NCBI GenBank assembly: GCA_009774465.1
Contig: VSNT01000021.1
Span: 1-37,656 of the forward strand
From: Lachnospiraceae bacterium
GTDB taxonomy: Bacteria; Bacillota_A; Clostridia; Lachnospirales; Lachnospiraceae
Length of the DNA stretch: 37,656 bases
Direction: 5' to 3'
This document shows positions 8,382 through 16,364 of the stretch, in pieces. The position numbers and the translations under genes were made by a program. The notes beneath the pieces are model-generated. The model searched no databases. It saw only the letters and a list, made by a program, of their open reading frames with translations, and was not told the DNA's origin. The first letter of the stretch is position 1; each line of letters begins with the position of its first letter.

Positions 8382-10322
8382 TTATGCACACTTTTCAAAT
8401 ACAGCCTTTACAAAAACGCCTTCTTCCTTCATGTCAATTACGATTGTTTCTTCTTCAGAAACTACTGCATTTTCCCAGCCAACAAAGCGATACCCTTCAT
8501 TTGGCACGGCCGTTAATGTGACCTGATAATCTGTATAATATTCTCCACACCATTGCATTGTTTCATCAAATAAAATATCTGTCGTATTCACAATTACTTT
8601 CCCTGCATCCACATAGTCGTTTTCCACCGTTAATAATGCCGGATTTCCTGACAACTCAAAATCATTTTTTATATGCTGCAAGACATATGCTGTTCTGTTA
8701 TTCATAAAAAACTGCACATCAGCTACAGCATCCTGAAACATTTGGCTTTCTTCCACTCCAAAAAACCTTTTCAGATGTAAATTCATCGCATCACTCATTA
8801 AAGCCAAATGACCAGAAATCATGTCATTTACTCTTTCCTCTGCAAATGAAGTATTGATAATATCCATAAAGCTAGTTACAAATTGTCTTTTAAAATCTTC
8901 ATTTTGGCACAAATTATTAAACATCCTGCTATTATCCATTGTCATACGAAGAACATCCCAATCAACACTCTCTGATTTCAGTGCCCCGGAATTTACATCA
9001 AACATAAGCCAGCGCCATTTACCATCTTCGTATTCTCCATCTCCAATTTCGCGGGTTCTCCAAACCGCAAAATTAGAAACAGGCCAATCTCCATACCTGC
9101 CATAATAAATTTCAGCAGCAAAATAATCAATAAAGCTTTGTATATCAAGTAATTCACAAGCGTGTGCATAATTCTCATCAATGGTGAAATCAGTGTTTTC
9201 CATATACGCCATCATTTCAGTATATAATTCGTAATCTTCTGCTTCACCTTCTGCCAATTCACCATTCTTAATCATAACGACATCATCCTTATCTACATCA
9301 TAATAATGTGCCGCAAATACATCATCATACTTTTCCGTGAGCCAGTATACGCCCCAATATTCACCATTTAGAAACATAATATATGGTTGAAAATGCATAG
9401 TTCCGAAGCTTCTGCCGGTTATCAATTCAGCCGCTAATCTGTCACGAAGTTTCGATGTAACATCTCCTCCTCCGGCAAACAAAGTTACGGTATCAGCCAT
9501 ATAATTCGTTCCAAATAAATCTACCAAAAACCTTCCTTCTTCATCATACTGTCTTCTTGCATAAATGTTCAAACTTCTCGGCAGAAATCCACGTCCTGCA
9601 CCGCCCTGAACCCTTATACCGCATTCTTTATTAAGAAGTTGCTCCCGTTTTGCGCTAAAAATCTGGACATTGCAGTCACGTTCCCATTCTCTTCCACGTT
9701 GACGATAATTTGCTTCCCACCATGCCCAAGACAAAGTTGACTTATCTGTTTCACTGATAAATTTATCATAAGCCTGCCCAAGAACATAAATGCCATCTTC
9801 ATAACCAAATAGATCCTCCGGCTCTGCCACAACAGATATAATATTAAATCCATCATATCCTGTTTTATTCTGATAGCCAACAAAATAGTTTTTTGTTTCT
9901 ACTTCACTAAAATTCCCCTCGCTATCAAGATAAGCTGCCCTGACAACTGTGCACTTATCAACCAAATAAGCCGGAACATTATATTCAGGAGGTGTCTGAT
10001 CACATGCTAAAATATCATCTTTTAAAAATCCTGCTGTTACATCATCCCTTGCAGAAAATACATTATTATTTTCCGTTGCGTCATTTATTAGAATTGGTTC
10101 CGTATATTTTATTGCATGTTCATCCGGTACAGAGCCATCTAATGTATAATAAATCTCTGTACCTCTCGGTGCATAGAGTCTAAGTCTGAAAGCATTTTCA
10201 TAAAATCCTGACTCCTGAGAAAAAGTCAGCTCCGTATATTCACTTTCCCCTTTCAGAACAAGAAAGCACAGTATTACGCACAAAACTGTAAAACATGCCA
10301 AAACACTTCTTCTATTCATCAT
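8382..10322 (-). CDS. cotH: CotH-family protein kinase, membrane-anchored, multidomain
   Basis: A 646-residue secreted or membrane-anchored protein. A hydrophobic segment at about 7-24 acts as signal anchor. Residues about 33-80 resemble the chitobiase/beta-hexosaminidase C-terminal fold (GTEIYYTLDGSVPDE). The CotH domain spans about 200-520, with GIRVQGGAGRGF, LNGEYWGVYWLTEKYDD and WRWLMFDVNSG. The last 45 residues (GYRFVGWENAVV) are an InlB/Flg_new-type beta repeat. CotH of Bacillus is an atypical kinase that phosphorylates spore-coat proteins; this longer surface form is common in clostridia next to VTC and DUF4956 genes, as here. It begins 9 bp after the DUF4956 gene. Confidence 0.9.
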   Translation of the reverse strand: MMNRRSVLACFTVLCVILCFLVLKGESEYTELTFSQESGFYENAFRLRLYAPRGTEIYYTLDGSVPDEHAIKYTEPILINDATENNNVFSARDDVTAGFLKDDILACDQTPPEYNVPAYLVDKCTVVRAAYLDSEGNFSEVETKNYFVGYQNKTGYDGFNIISVVAEPEDLFGYEDGIYVLGQAYDKFISETDKSTLSWAWWEANYRQRGREWERDCNVQIFSAKREQLLNKECGIRVQGGAGRGFLPRSLNIYARRQYDEEGRFLVDLFGTNYMADTVTLFAGGGDVTSKLRDRLAAELITGRSFGTMHFQPYIMFLNGEYWGVYWLTEKYDDVFAAHYYDVDKDDVVMIKNGELAEGEAEDYELYTEMMAYMENTDFTIDENYAHACELLDIQSFIDYFAAEIYYGRYGDWPVSNFAVWRTREIGDGEYEDGKWRWLMFDVNSGALKSESVDWDVLRMTMDNSRMFNNLCQNEDFKRQFVTSFMDIINTSFAEERVNDMISGHLALMSDAMNLHLKRFFGVEESQMFQDAVADVQFFMNNRTAYVLQHIKNDFELSGNPALLTVENDYVDAGKVIVNTTDILFDETMQWCGEYYTDYQVTLTAVPNEGYRFVGWENAVVSEEETIVIDMKEEGVFVKAVFEKCA

Positions 10323-10331
10323 CTCAGTCTA

Positions 10332-11000
10332 TTATCCTACTGTTTCTCCAGATTCAGCAACCCAATTAACACTTTCTACACCAGACACATCCGTAAGTTC
10401 ATCTAAAACTTCAAGGTTTATTTCTCCCTTTGTCTTAATTTCCAAAATCAATTCTTCCCGCGTAGCATCCTTATTTGCTGTACGAATTTTCCAATTTACC
10501 ACATAAGGTTTTAGCTTATCCTGAAACTGCTCTCTGTCAATTCCTTCTCCTGTCACAATCAGCAAATACCGATTCCATATCCCGGGAATTTTTGAAGAAA
10601 TCATTAATACAATTGCAATGAATAACGCAGAAGTAAATGTCAGCTTATAGTTCTGCGAGCTCACACAAAGCCCTTCTGCAATTGCCCAGAAAATAAAAGT
10701 AGCATCTCTGCTGTCTTTTACTGCCGTTCTAAAACGGACAATAGACAAAGCGCCAACCAAACCTAGTGAAATGGCTATGTTACTGCTTATCATCATCATA
10801 ACAATTGTAGTAATCAGCAAAATAGCAACTAAAGACCAGTTAAACTTTCTATTATATACTACCTTTTCCGATGTAATAAAATAGGTCAGATAAATAATCA
10901 AGCCGGCGGCAAGTCCGCATAACAATATAACTAAAGTTCTTTTTACTCCATAATTTGTACTGTTTGTGTAAAAATAACTGAGTACTTCTTCTTTTGACAT
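10332..11000 (-). CDS. DUF4956 membrane protein
   Basis: A 222-residue protein with about four membrane segments in the first 145 residues and a soluble ferredoxin-like C-terminal domain. The DUF4956 signature is clear around residues 78-110: SLGLVGALSIVRFRTAVKDS followed by RDATFIFWAIAEGL. The function is unknown, but the gene almost always sits beside VTC polyphosphate polymerases and CotH kinases. It lies 12 bp after the VTC gene and 9 bp before cotH, with an AGGAG-type site, so co-translation is very likely. A role as a membrane channel or partner for the polymer made next door is inference. Confidence 0.9.
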   Translation of the reverse strand: MSKEEVLSYFYTNSTNYGVKRTLVILLCGLAAGLIIYLTYFITSEKVVYNRKFNWSLVAILLITTIVMMMISSNIAISLGLVGALSIVRFRTAVKDSRDATFIFWAIAEGLCVSSQNYKLTFTSALFIAIVLMISSKIPGIWNRYLLIVTGEGIDREQFQDKLKPYVVNWKIRTANKDATREELILEIKTKGEINLEVLDELTDVSGVESVNWVAESGETVG

Positions 11001-11012
11001 AACACATCTCCT

Positions 11013-11717
11013 CTAATAATTAAAATCATAATAAACTTTACGTCCAGAACAATACTTGCTATAACTACTCTGGGTTAAATCAAACTGTCCAAGTGCATCC
11101 TTTAAAAATCCCATGCATTTTCCGCTATACTTAATTTCCAATACTGCAGTTTCACACATAATTGGCGTATAATTGACTTCAGGTGAAAAAATATCAAGAT
11201 TTGCTTCTGTTGACCTGATTCCCATATCCAGCGTTACTCTTGTATCATACAAAGGATATTGATAAGCCAGCCTGTCATATTCAACCATCACCACCGGCCT
11301 GTAGCATCCCTGCCTCATAATTTGGTACGCTTTCACTGCTGTTTCGCTATTTGGAAAATACCTTGTAAGTATCTCATAATGTCCTTTGGAAAGTGCTTCT
11401 GCATCTTCTTTCGAAAGGATAAGACTTTGCTTATGCTGCAAATCCCCTTTCTTTTGCTTCAATTCCAGCTTACATACGGACTCATCTCCATTATAAGTTC
11501 TAAGTCTGACTTTTTTTCTGACATCAATTCCCGCTAACTTTTGCGCAAAATCAATATTATTAATTGATTCAAAATACACACTCCGTATCCTGTAAGCGTC
11601 CTTAATGCAATAATTATCTCTTGTCATAAGATGATCCATGCACCTTTTTAAAGCCGGAATTTTCGCCAAAGGAATCACATATTTTATTTCCTTTCTATAA
11701 GCTGAAAGTTCCTCCAC
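11013..11717 (-). CDS. VTC-domain polyphosphate polymerase
   Basis: A 234-residue protein made of the VTC tunnel-fold domain alone. The expected basic and acidic strand motifs are visible: KEIKYVIP at the N-terminus, KVRLRTYN, CKLELKQKKGD, VMVEYDRLAY and AVLEIKYSG. In yeast Vtc4 this fold makes polyphosphate from ATP inside a cationic tunnel; bacterial homologues are annotated the same way. The start is a GTG at 11717 with GGAGG seven bases upstream. It is the first gene of the leftward operon driven by the promoter at 11879-11907. Confidence 0.88.
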   Translation of the reverse strand: MEELSAYRKEIKYVIPLAKIPALKRCMDHLMTRDNYCIKDAYRIRSVYFESINNIDFAQKLAGIDVRKKVRLRTYNGDESVCKLELKQKKGDLQHKQSLILSKEDAEALSKGHYEILTRYFPNSETAVKAYQIMRQGCYRPVVMVEYDRLAYQYPLYDTRVTLDMGIRSTEANLDIFSPEVNYTPIMCETAVLEIKYSGKCMGFLKDALGQFDLTQSSYSKYCSGRKVYYDFNY

Positions 11718-11878
11718 ATTATGTCCTCCATTATAGTATTATTATATCTTGATCTCATTAAACCAGTAAAAATCAATCTTTTTGCTTCCTTAATATATAA
11801 GGTCTCCCGCTTTTTTTCAAATATCCCTGATAAATCTGTTGAAAAATAGAAAATTATATACCCTTAAGACTGTTTTTT

Positions 11879-11907
11879 ATTATATCATTTCAAAAAAACC
11901 TTTTCAA
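11879..11907 (-). promoter_or_regulatory. Sigma-A promoter of the VTC-DUF4956-cotH operon
   Basis: On the minus strand TTGAAA (11907-11902), exactly 17 bp, then a perfect TATAAT (11884-11879). The predicted leader is about 155 nt; I see no clear riboswitch in it. The rest of 11718-11969 is AT-rich with no gene. Confidence 0.75.
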
Positions 11908-11969
11908 CCAAAACATCATCCTTCCCAAGTCCCCTGCATATAATAAACAAAAATCCCCGGAGGATATTT

Positions 11970-12719
11970 ATGGAGATTTATGTTGTAAAAAGAGGAGATA
12001 CTGTGGATTCCATAGCTGCAAACTACGGAATTTCAGCTTCCTCCATTATCTTTAACAATCAACTTTCTTATCCTTATGCCCTGGCAATAGGCCAGGCTCT
12101 GCTTTTATCCACAGGGCCCTCCTCTTCTCCCACATATACTGCCTATGTGAATGGATATGCCTATCCATTTATTGAGAGAAGCGTCCTAAATGAAACTCTT
12201 CCATATCTGACAACATTGTCAGTTTTTTCATACGGTTTTACCACGGAAGGAGATATTGTGCCTCCTGAACTTGATGACAATTTTATGATTCGTTCCGCCT
12301 GGGAAACCGGCGTACGCCCTATCCTTACTCTTACCCCTTTCGGGCCTGACGGACAATTTAACAATTATCTGATTACCACAATGATAAACAATGAAACAAT
12401 TAAAAATAATCTGTTGTCCAATCTGCTTTATACTGTTCAGGAAAAAGGATTTGGCGGTGTAGACATTGACTTTGAGTTTATTCTGCCTGACGATCGGATT
12501 CCCTTTGCAGAGTTTGTGGCAGATACCAGAAATTATCTTGCTCCCTATGGCTATCAGGTATCCGTTGCCCTTGCTCCGAAAACTTCTGATTCCCAAAGGG
12601 GGCTTTTATATGAAGGCAAAGATTATGGGCTACTTGGCGCTGCCGCTGACAGCGTTCTTTTAATGACTTATGAATGGGGATATACATACGCATATTTATG
12701 TCGTATGTATTTTATTTGA
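11970..12719 (+). pseudogene. LysM + GH18 spore-type glycosidase (YaaH/SleL-like), interrupted by prophage
   Basis: The 5' part of a spore cortex or germination-type N-acetylglucosaminidase. Residues 1-47 form one LysM domain (YVVKRGDTVDSIAANYGIS). From about 58 a GH18 barrel begins, with the catalytic run D165-D167-E169 in GGVDIDFEF. Family members are about 420 residues; here homology stops at Y240 in TYEWGYTY, where relatives continue with Gly-Pro-Pro-Met. Nine unrelated codons and a stop follow. The break falls at about 12690, the prophage edge. A CGGAGG site precedes the ATG. CATATAATA at 11937-11945 resembles a sigma-K/E -10 but the -35 is poor. If the prophage excised precisely, an intact gene might be restored. 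Confidence 0.85.
12682..12710. repeat. Inverted repeat at the prophage-chromosome junction (candidate attL)
   Basis: A perfect 9-bp inverted repeat, ATACATACG (12682-12690) and CGTATGTAT (12702-12710), is separated by 11 bp. The left arm is host coding sequence (codons 238-240 of the glycosidase) and the right arm is prophage. This is how a recombinase core site could look. It could also act as a weak bidirectional terminator, since the two flanking genes converge here. Confidence 0.5.
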
Positions 12720-13443
12720 AATATACCCACCATCTTGCTGTTTTCTTTCTCCTGTTAAATTCTTCCTGATATTTACGGGAAACCTTAATTATCTTACTTT
12801 CTAATTGTACTTGACTACTTCCGCCAATCAGTCCTGCCCAATGCATATTAACAAGGTAACTTTTATTAATCCGTATAAACTGATCATCTATACTCATTAT
12901 TGCTTTTTCAATTTCATCCAACTTACCATAAAAGTAGGTAGGTGCTCCCATTGTATCACCATCTATATATATTTTTCTTGCTACTGAATGAAAGCATTTA
13001 ATTCTTTCTAATGATATTTTGTATTCCATTTTATTGAATTCAAATGTCCATAAATCTTGCGGATTAATTCTTTTTATTGCTGCTTTTAAGGTTTTTTCTA
13101 TCCTTTTTTCCAGTTCTGCAATGCTAAGTTCTTTCGATATAAAACTAAATGGTTCAGCATTAACCATTTCTGCAAAATAATCATCATAATCTGATATATA
13201 GATTATTAAAGACTGAGGATTTATTTTCTTCAATTCCCCTGCAAGAATCATTCCATTTGTTTCCTTTAGTTCTACATCCATATACACAATATCAAATTTA
13301 TTGGATTGGCAATATTCCATTAGTTCAGTTTCATCTTGATATCCTTTTACTTCAATATCATATATATCTGCATAATTGCTCAACATTTTAACTAACATTG
13401 CTGTATACGGGGCATTATCATCACATACCAAAACTACAAACAT
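12712..13443 (-). CDS. LytTR-family response regulator, prophage cargo
   Basis: A 243-residue regulator of the AgrA/LytR class. The receiver has acidic pair D8/D9, phospho-acceptor D56 (IVYMDVEL), S84 and K104. The LytTR DNA-binding domain fills about 130-240 (FIRINKSYLVNMHW). The start has AGGAGG eight bases upstream. No partner kinase or AgrD-like peptide is in view. It lies between the attachment site and the lysis genes, on the same strand as the late genes but beyond their terminator, a usual place for lysogenic-conversion cargo. Its stop is 22 bp from the prophage edge. It may act on host or phage promoters; the target is unknown. Confidence 0.88.
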   Translation of the reverse strand: MFVVLVCDDNAPYTAMLVKMLSNYADIYDIEVKGYQDETELMEYCQSNKFDIVYMDVELKETNGMILAGELKKINPQSLIIYISDYDDYFAEMVNAEPFSFISKELSIAELEKRIEKTLKAAIKRINPQDLWTFEFNKMEYKISLERIKCFHSVARKIYIDGDTMGAPTYFYGKLDEIEKAIMSIDDQFIRINKSYLVNMHWAGLIGGSSQVQLESKIIKVSRKYQEEFNRRKKTARWWVYFK

Positions 13444-13582
13444 TGTTTTATCCTCCTACAGCAATTATACAGGGAATTATAGTTCATGCTACAGGAAATA
13501 TTTGGTAATTCCAAAAATATCCAATTTGTTGAAAATCTTTATTTGATAAAAGACTTATAGACTGGACAAATTTAGAGCATAA

Positions 13583-13669
13583 GAAGCAACATCTAAATTT
13601 GCAAAAGAAAAATCGAAAATAGATAGTATGACACTTGTAAAAAGCTATGCAACCAGATGGGACGAATAG
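13583..13669 (+). other. Possible remnant of a coding frame on the plus strand
   Basis: Within the 13444-13710 gap the plus strand holds a 28-codon open stretch between two stops (EATSKFAKEK... ending SYATRWDE) with protein-like composition but no start codon. An overlapping frame just upstream is also briefly open. It could be the decayed 3' end of a lost gene; this is a weak call. Confidence 0.2.
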
Positions 13670-13673
13670 AAGA

Positions 13674-13703
13674 ACAGGCGGCAGGATAACACCCACCGCC
13701 TGT
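13674..13703 (-). terminator. Terminator of the phage late/lysis operon
   Basis: ACAGGCGG (13674-13681) and CCGCCTGT (13696-13703) form a perfect GC-rich 8-bp stem, starting 7 bp after the endolysin stop. The T-tail on the minus strand is interrupted (TCTTCTATT). It separates the late genes from the response-regulator cargo gene. Confidence 0.65.
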
Positions 13704-13710
13704 AAATCTG

Positions 13711-14952
13711 TTATGAAATTTGTGTGTTGCTCTGCTCATACAATTTAATTATAGTAACAACTCCCTGCTCTTCACACTGTTTTTGCGTCTTTCTGGCATT
13801 AGCAAGACTCATAAATTCCCCTGCCTGTAGCACGTACCGCATTCCTTCCGGTGCGGTCTGATCGGGTTGCACCGGTGCAACTTCCATTTTTACTGCCCGT
13901 TCAATCAATTGTGTAATGTGATCCCCATAAGAATCTTTCGCTGCTCTTGCTGCTTCTAAACTGCTATATCCGGAATATCCGGGCACAGCCCATTTTCCTG
14001 ATAACTGTTCAAAGGTTGGTGCACATCCCTTAGAAACATATTTGTACCTGGGATCAACACAAACCTGTACCAGCGGTTCTGCGGATGCATACGCTTTAAG
14101 GTGCTGGATCTGTGCCCGGATTCCTGTCCTTGCATCCGGAAAAGAAAGCCCCGGCACACCGCCTGTAGCTCCGAGTCCTGCATAATTATGCTGGTCAGAC
14201 TGCACATCACCGCCAAATCTAAAATAGCCTGTCTCAATAAGGCTTTGGCAAAATGCCCCGTCACCTCTTACGCCTTCTTTTTCTCCCTCTTCCAGAAAGA
14301 TTTCTGCCATGTGGAGATAACTTGCAGCCTGTGGATTTATAGTCAACAGCAAATCATTCAATTGTTCTTTCGTTGCAACGCTGGTTCCCATGATGGGGGT
14401 TTCATTCGTAATAATAGGGATACTGACATGATCCCATAAAGCTGCAAAAATCGCTGCAGCAACTCCCTGTGCACCGCCTGCTGCCTGGTACGTGTCTATA
14501 TCCTGCTGATTGTCACAGAAGCATACTTCTATCAGCATGGATTTAGCTTTTGTCTTCCGGATTACATAAAGGCCGGAGCCTGCCTTTACACCCCGGTTTG
14601 TAAAACCAAGTGCTGATAAATTGGCGCACACGTCCAGGGCATCCTGATACTGCCTGCCTTCATAGGTATATACTTCCACTCCATGACCTGCATGTGATGT
14701 GGATGCATTGAAGTGTATGGAAATGAACCAGTCTAATTCCTGTCTGTTTGCCAGTACGACTGCTGCCGCTAAATATTCATTCCGCGTATTGGCCCGATCT
14801 ATGGTGCAGTCGATTACAGTAACGCCTGCTGCCTTAAGCAGGTTCATAAGGGCATGTCCCACCAGCCTTGTATGCTCTGACTCCTTTATAATGCCAGCGG
14901 CACCATATCCGGCGCCGCTTATAGTATGTCCGCAGTTAATTCCTATCATCAT
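13711..14952 (-). CDS. Phage endolysin: amidase_3 + glucosaminidase + SPOR-like domain
   Basis: A 413-residue lysin with two catalytic modules. Residues about 1-175 are an N-acetylmuramoyl-L-alanine amidase of the Zn-dependent amidase_3 type (INCGHTISGAG, SEHTRLVG, SIHFNAS, LIEVCFCDN). Residues about 190-355 form a glucosaminidase/FlgJ-type domain (MHMAEIF-like start, then GDGAFCQSLIETGYFRFGGD, NYAGLGATGG, GIRAQIQHLKAYAS). The last 45 residues (RYVLQAGEFMSLANARKTQ) look like a SPOR peptidoglycan-binding repeat. Together it would cut the stem-peptide link and the glycan strand at the end of the lytic cycle. It lies just downstream of the holin gene, the usual lysis cassette. Confidence 0.92.
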   Translation of the reverse strand: MMIGINCGHTISGAGYGAAGIIKESEHTRLVGHALMNLLKAAGVTVIDCTIDRANTRNEYLAAAVVLANRQELDWFISIHFNASTSHAGHGVEVYTYEGRQYQDALDVCANLSALGFTNRGVKAGSGLYVIRKTKAKSMLIEVCFCDNQQDIDTYQAAGGAQGVAAAIFAALWDHVSIPIITNETPIMGTSVATKEQLNDLLLTINPQAASYLHMAEIFLEEGEKEGVRGDGAFCQSLIETGYFRFGGDVQSDQHNYAGLGATGGVPGLSFPDARTGIRAQIQHLKAYASAEPLVQVCVDPRYKYVSKGCAPTFEQLSGKWAVPGYSGYSSLEAARAAKDSYGDHITQLIERAVKMEVAPVQPDQTAPEGMRYVLQAGEFMSLANARKTQKQCEEQGVVTIIKLYEQSNTQIS

Positions 14953-14956
14953 AAGA

Positions 14957-15445
14957 TCATTCCCCCTTCTGTTCGATCTTATTTTTTAGTACTGCTATGT
15001 AATTTTTAAGCCAGTCAGGGACAGGTGCGCCCATTCTTCCTGCATTCTCAATGATTGACAAGGCTTCATTGAGTAAATACCATACTGCAACCATGATTCC
15101 GAAGAATGCTTTTAAGGTAATTTCAAGCCCAAGGTCTGACGCAACATGCAGGATAACCCAGTCCACCATCATTGCCACTGCAATTATACACAGATACCCT
15201 ACTTTTTTAATGATTCCCTTTGCCCCTTTCTTGGAATTCCAGCCATAGGCAGAATCGTCCGGATGGTCAATCGCTTCTGTTTTGCTGGCCAGCATACCGG
15301 TAATATAATCAATCACCATTGCCACTGCCAGAACCAGAAGAACATAAAATAATACTCCCAGCCTTGCAAACAGCCATGCTGCTACTGCTGATATCATCCC
15401 TGCTGCCCCTAATGTTACTGTTTTTACTGTGTTTACATTTTCCAT
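14957..15445 (-). CDS. Phage holin, toxin-secretion/phage-lysis holin family
   Basis: About 162 residues with four hydrophobic segments and the family block DYITGMLASKTE...GWNSKKGAKGIIKKVGY, typical of the Cph1/TcdE-like holin family. It should form membrane lesions that release the endolysin encoded 4 bp downstream. An upstream in-frame ATG at 15535 would extend it by 30 charged residues read through a terminator hairpin; the start at 15445 has AAGGAG eight bases before it and is preferred. Confidence 0.9.
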   Translation of the reverse strand: MENVNTVKTVTLGAAGMISAVAAWLFARLGVLFYVLLVLAVAMVIDYITGMLASKTEAIDHPDDSAYGWNSKKGAKGIIKKVGYLCIIAVAMMVDWVILHVASDLGLEITLKAFFGIMVAVWYLLNEALSIIENAGRMGAPVPDWLKNYIAVLKNKIEQKGE

Positions 15446-15494
15446 TTTCATCTTCTCCTTTTTAAATCTATTTTTGATTTTGCCTTTTCGGCAA

Positions 15495-15524
15495 TATAAA
15501 AACCAGATACATTTCTGCATCTGG
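15495..15524 (-). terminator. Intrinsic terminator upstream of the lysis cassette
   Basis: On the minus strand CCAGATGCA-GAAA-TGTATCTGG (15524-15503) forms a 9-bp stem (one G-T pair) with a GAAA loop, followed by TTTTTATAT. It lies between the tail-fibre genes and the holin. A second small hairpin (TTGCC/GGCAA, 15480-15494) follows at once. Confidence 0.8.
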
Positions 15525-15548
15525 CTTATATTCATTGCTCTGTTTTTT

Positions 15549-16349
15549 TTATGAAATACATTTAATCAGCGGTCCATTATAACTTACATAATAAACATCT
15601 TCACCGAGCCTGATAAATGTCTGTGCATCACCTGCCAGAGGACTTCCATCAGGCAATGGACTATTACGTAACCCATAATAGCATCCCTCCGCTTTAAATA
15701 TTGCGGGATTCCATTCTACTAATGGATATTTACCAGCATTGTTACTGTAGTCAGCAGGAAGTAAATTGAGATAAGGAGTAACACCACAGGAACTACTTCT
15801 TCCTATATCAATTGGTAATCCTTTGTCATTCAAGTCTATTGCATAAATACCATTAAAAGATCCCCAAGTGAAAAATCTTGAGTTTTTCCCGTTAATAATA
15901 TTAGTAGCCTTAAAAAATCCAAATGCCTGAACAAATGAAGGCGTTGTATAGTTTCTTGAAATAACAAGAATAAATGCTGTTGTTGGTTCTCCTAACAGTC
16001 TGACTTTAAAATTATAGTCTAAACCATTGGTATTAAAAATATCAGTAGATGATGCTGATCCTGCCACAACTGCTGTAGTATTAAATGCAAAAAAACAACT
16101 ATAGTAATTATTATTTTGGTAAAAGTAGAATGTAACAGGGGCTCCATTTATCCATAAATAATTTCCATCATAATTTACATCTACTCCACACTCGCCTAAA
16201 AACTCTACCAATGCATTATTTAATACATCCGTTCTTTCTCTGCTTATCTTTTCCGTTGCCAGCGTTCCGCTGGAAATTCCATATGATTTATTAATTGTTT
16301 CACTGGTACTGCTGGAAATTGATCCACTGAAAGATTTAATTCTATCCAT
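15549..16349 (-). CDS. Putative phage tail-tip or receptor-binding protein, unrecognised
   Basis: A 266-residue protein that I do not recognise. The first 60 residues are Ser/Thr-rich and look like an elongated attachment segment; the remainder is rich in Tyr, Phe and Asn (FYFYQNNNYYSCFF), consistent with a beta-rich carbohydrate-binding or fibre-tip domain. No membrane segment or enzyme motif is seen. The start has AGGAGG at ideal spacing. Being the last structural gene, between the fibre genes and the lysis cassette, it is most likely a tail-fibre tip, fibre chaperone or host-range determinant. A and T runs are more common than in neighbouring tail genes, as often seen in swapped host-range genes. 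Confidence 0.6.
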   Translation of the reverse strand: MDRIKSFSGSISSSTSETINKSYGISSGTLATEKISRERTDVLNNALVEFLGECGVDVNYDGNYLWINGAPVTFYFYQNNNYYSCFFAFNTTAVVAGSASSTDIFNTNGLDYNFKVRLLGEPTTAFILVISRNYTTPSFVQAFGFFKATNIINGKNSRFFTWGSFNGIYAIDLNDKGLPIDIGRSSSCGVTPYLNLLPADYSNNAGKYPLVEWNPAIFKAEGCYYGLRNSPLPDGSPLAGDAQTFIRLGEDVYYVSYNGPLIKCIS

Positions 16350-16364
16350 ATTTATTTTCTCCTC

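Noticed and set aside
11937..11945. Sigma-K/E promoter for the interrupted glycosidase
   Set aside because: CATATAATA fits a -10, but no proper -35 is found at the right distance, so it is not listed as a feature.
13484..13696. A 70-codon minus-strand frame between the cargo regulator and the endolysin
   Set aside because: Cysteine/phenylalanine-rich composition, no ribosome site, and it overlaps the terminator hairpin at 13674-13703.
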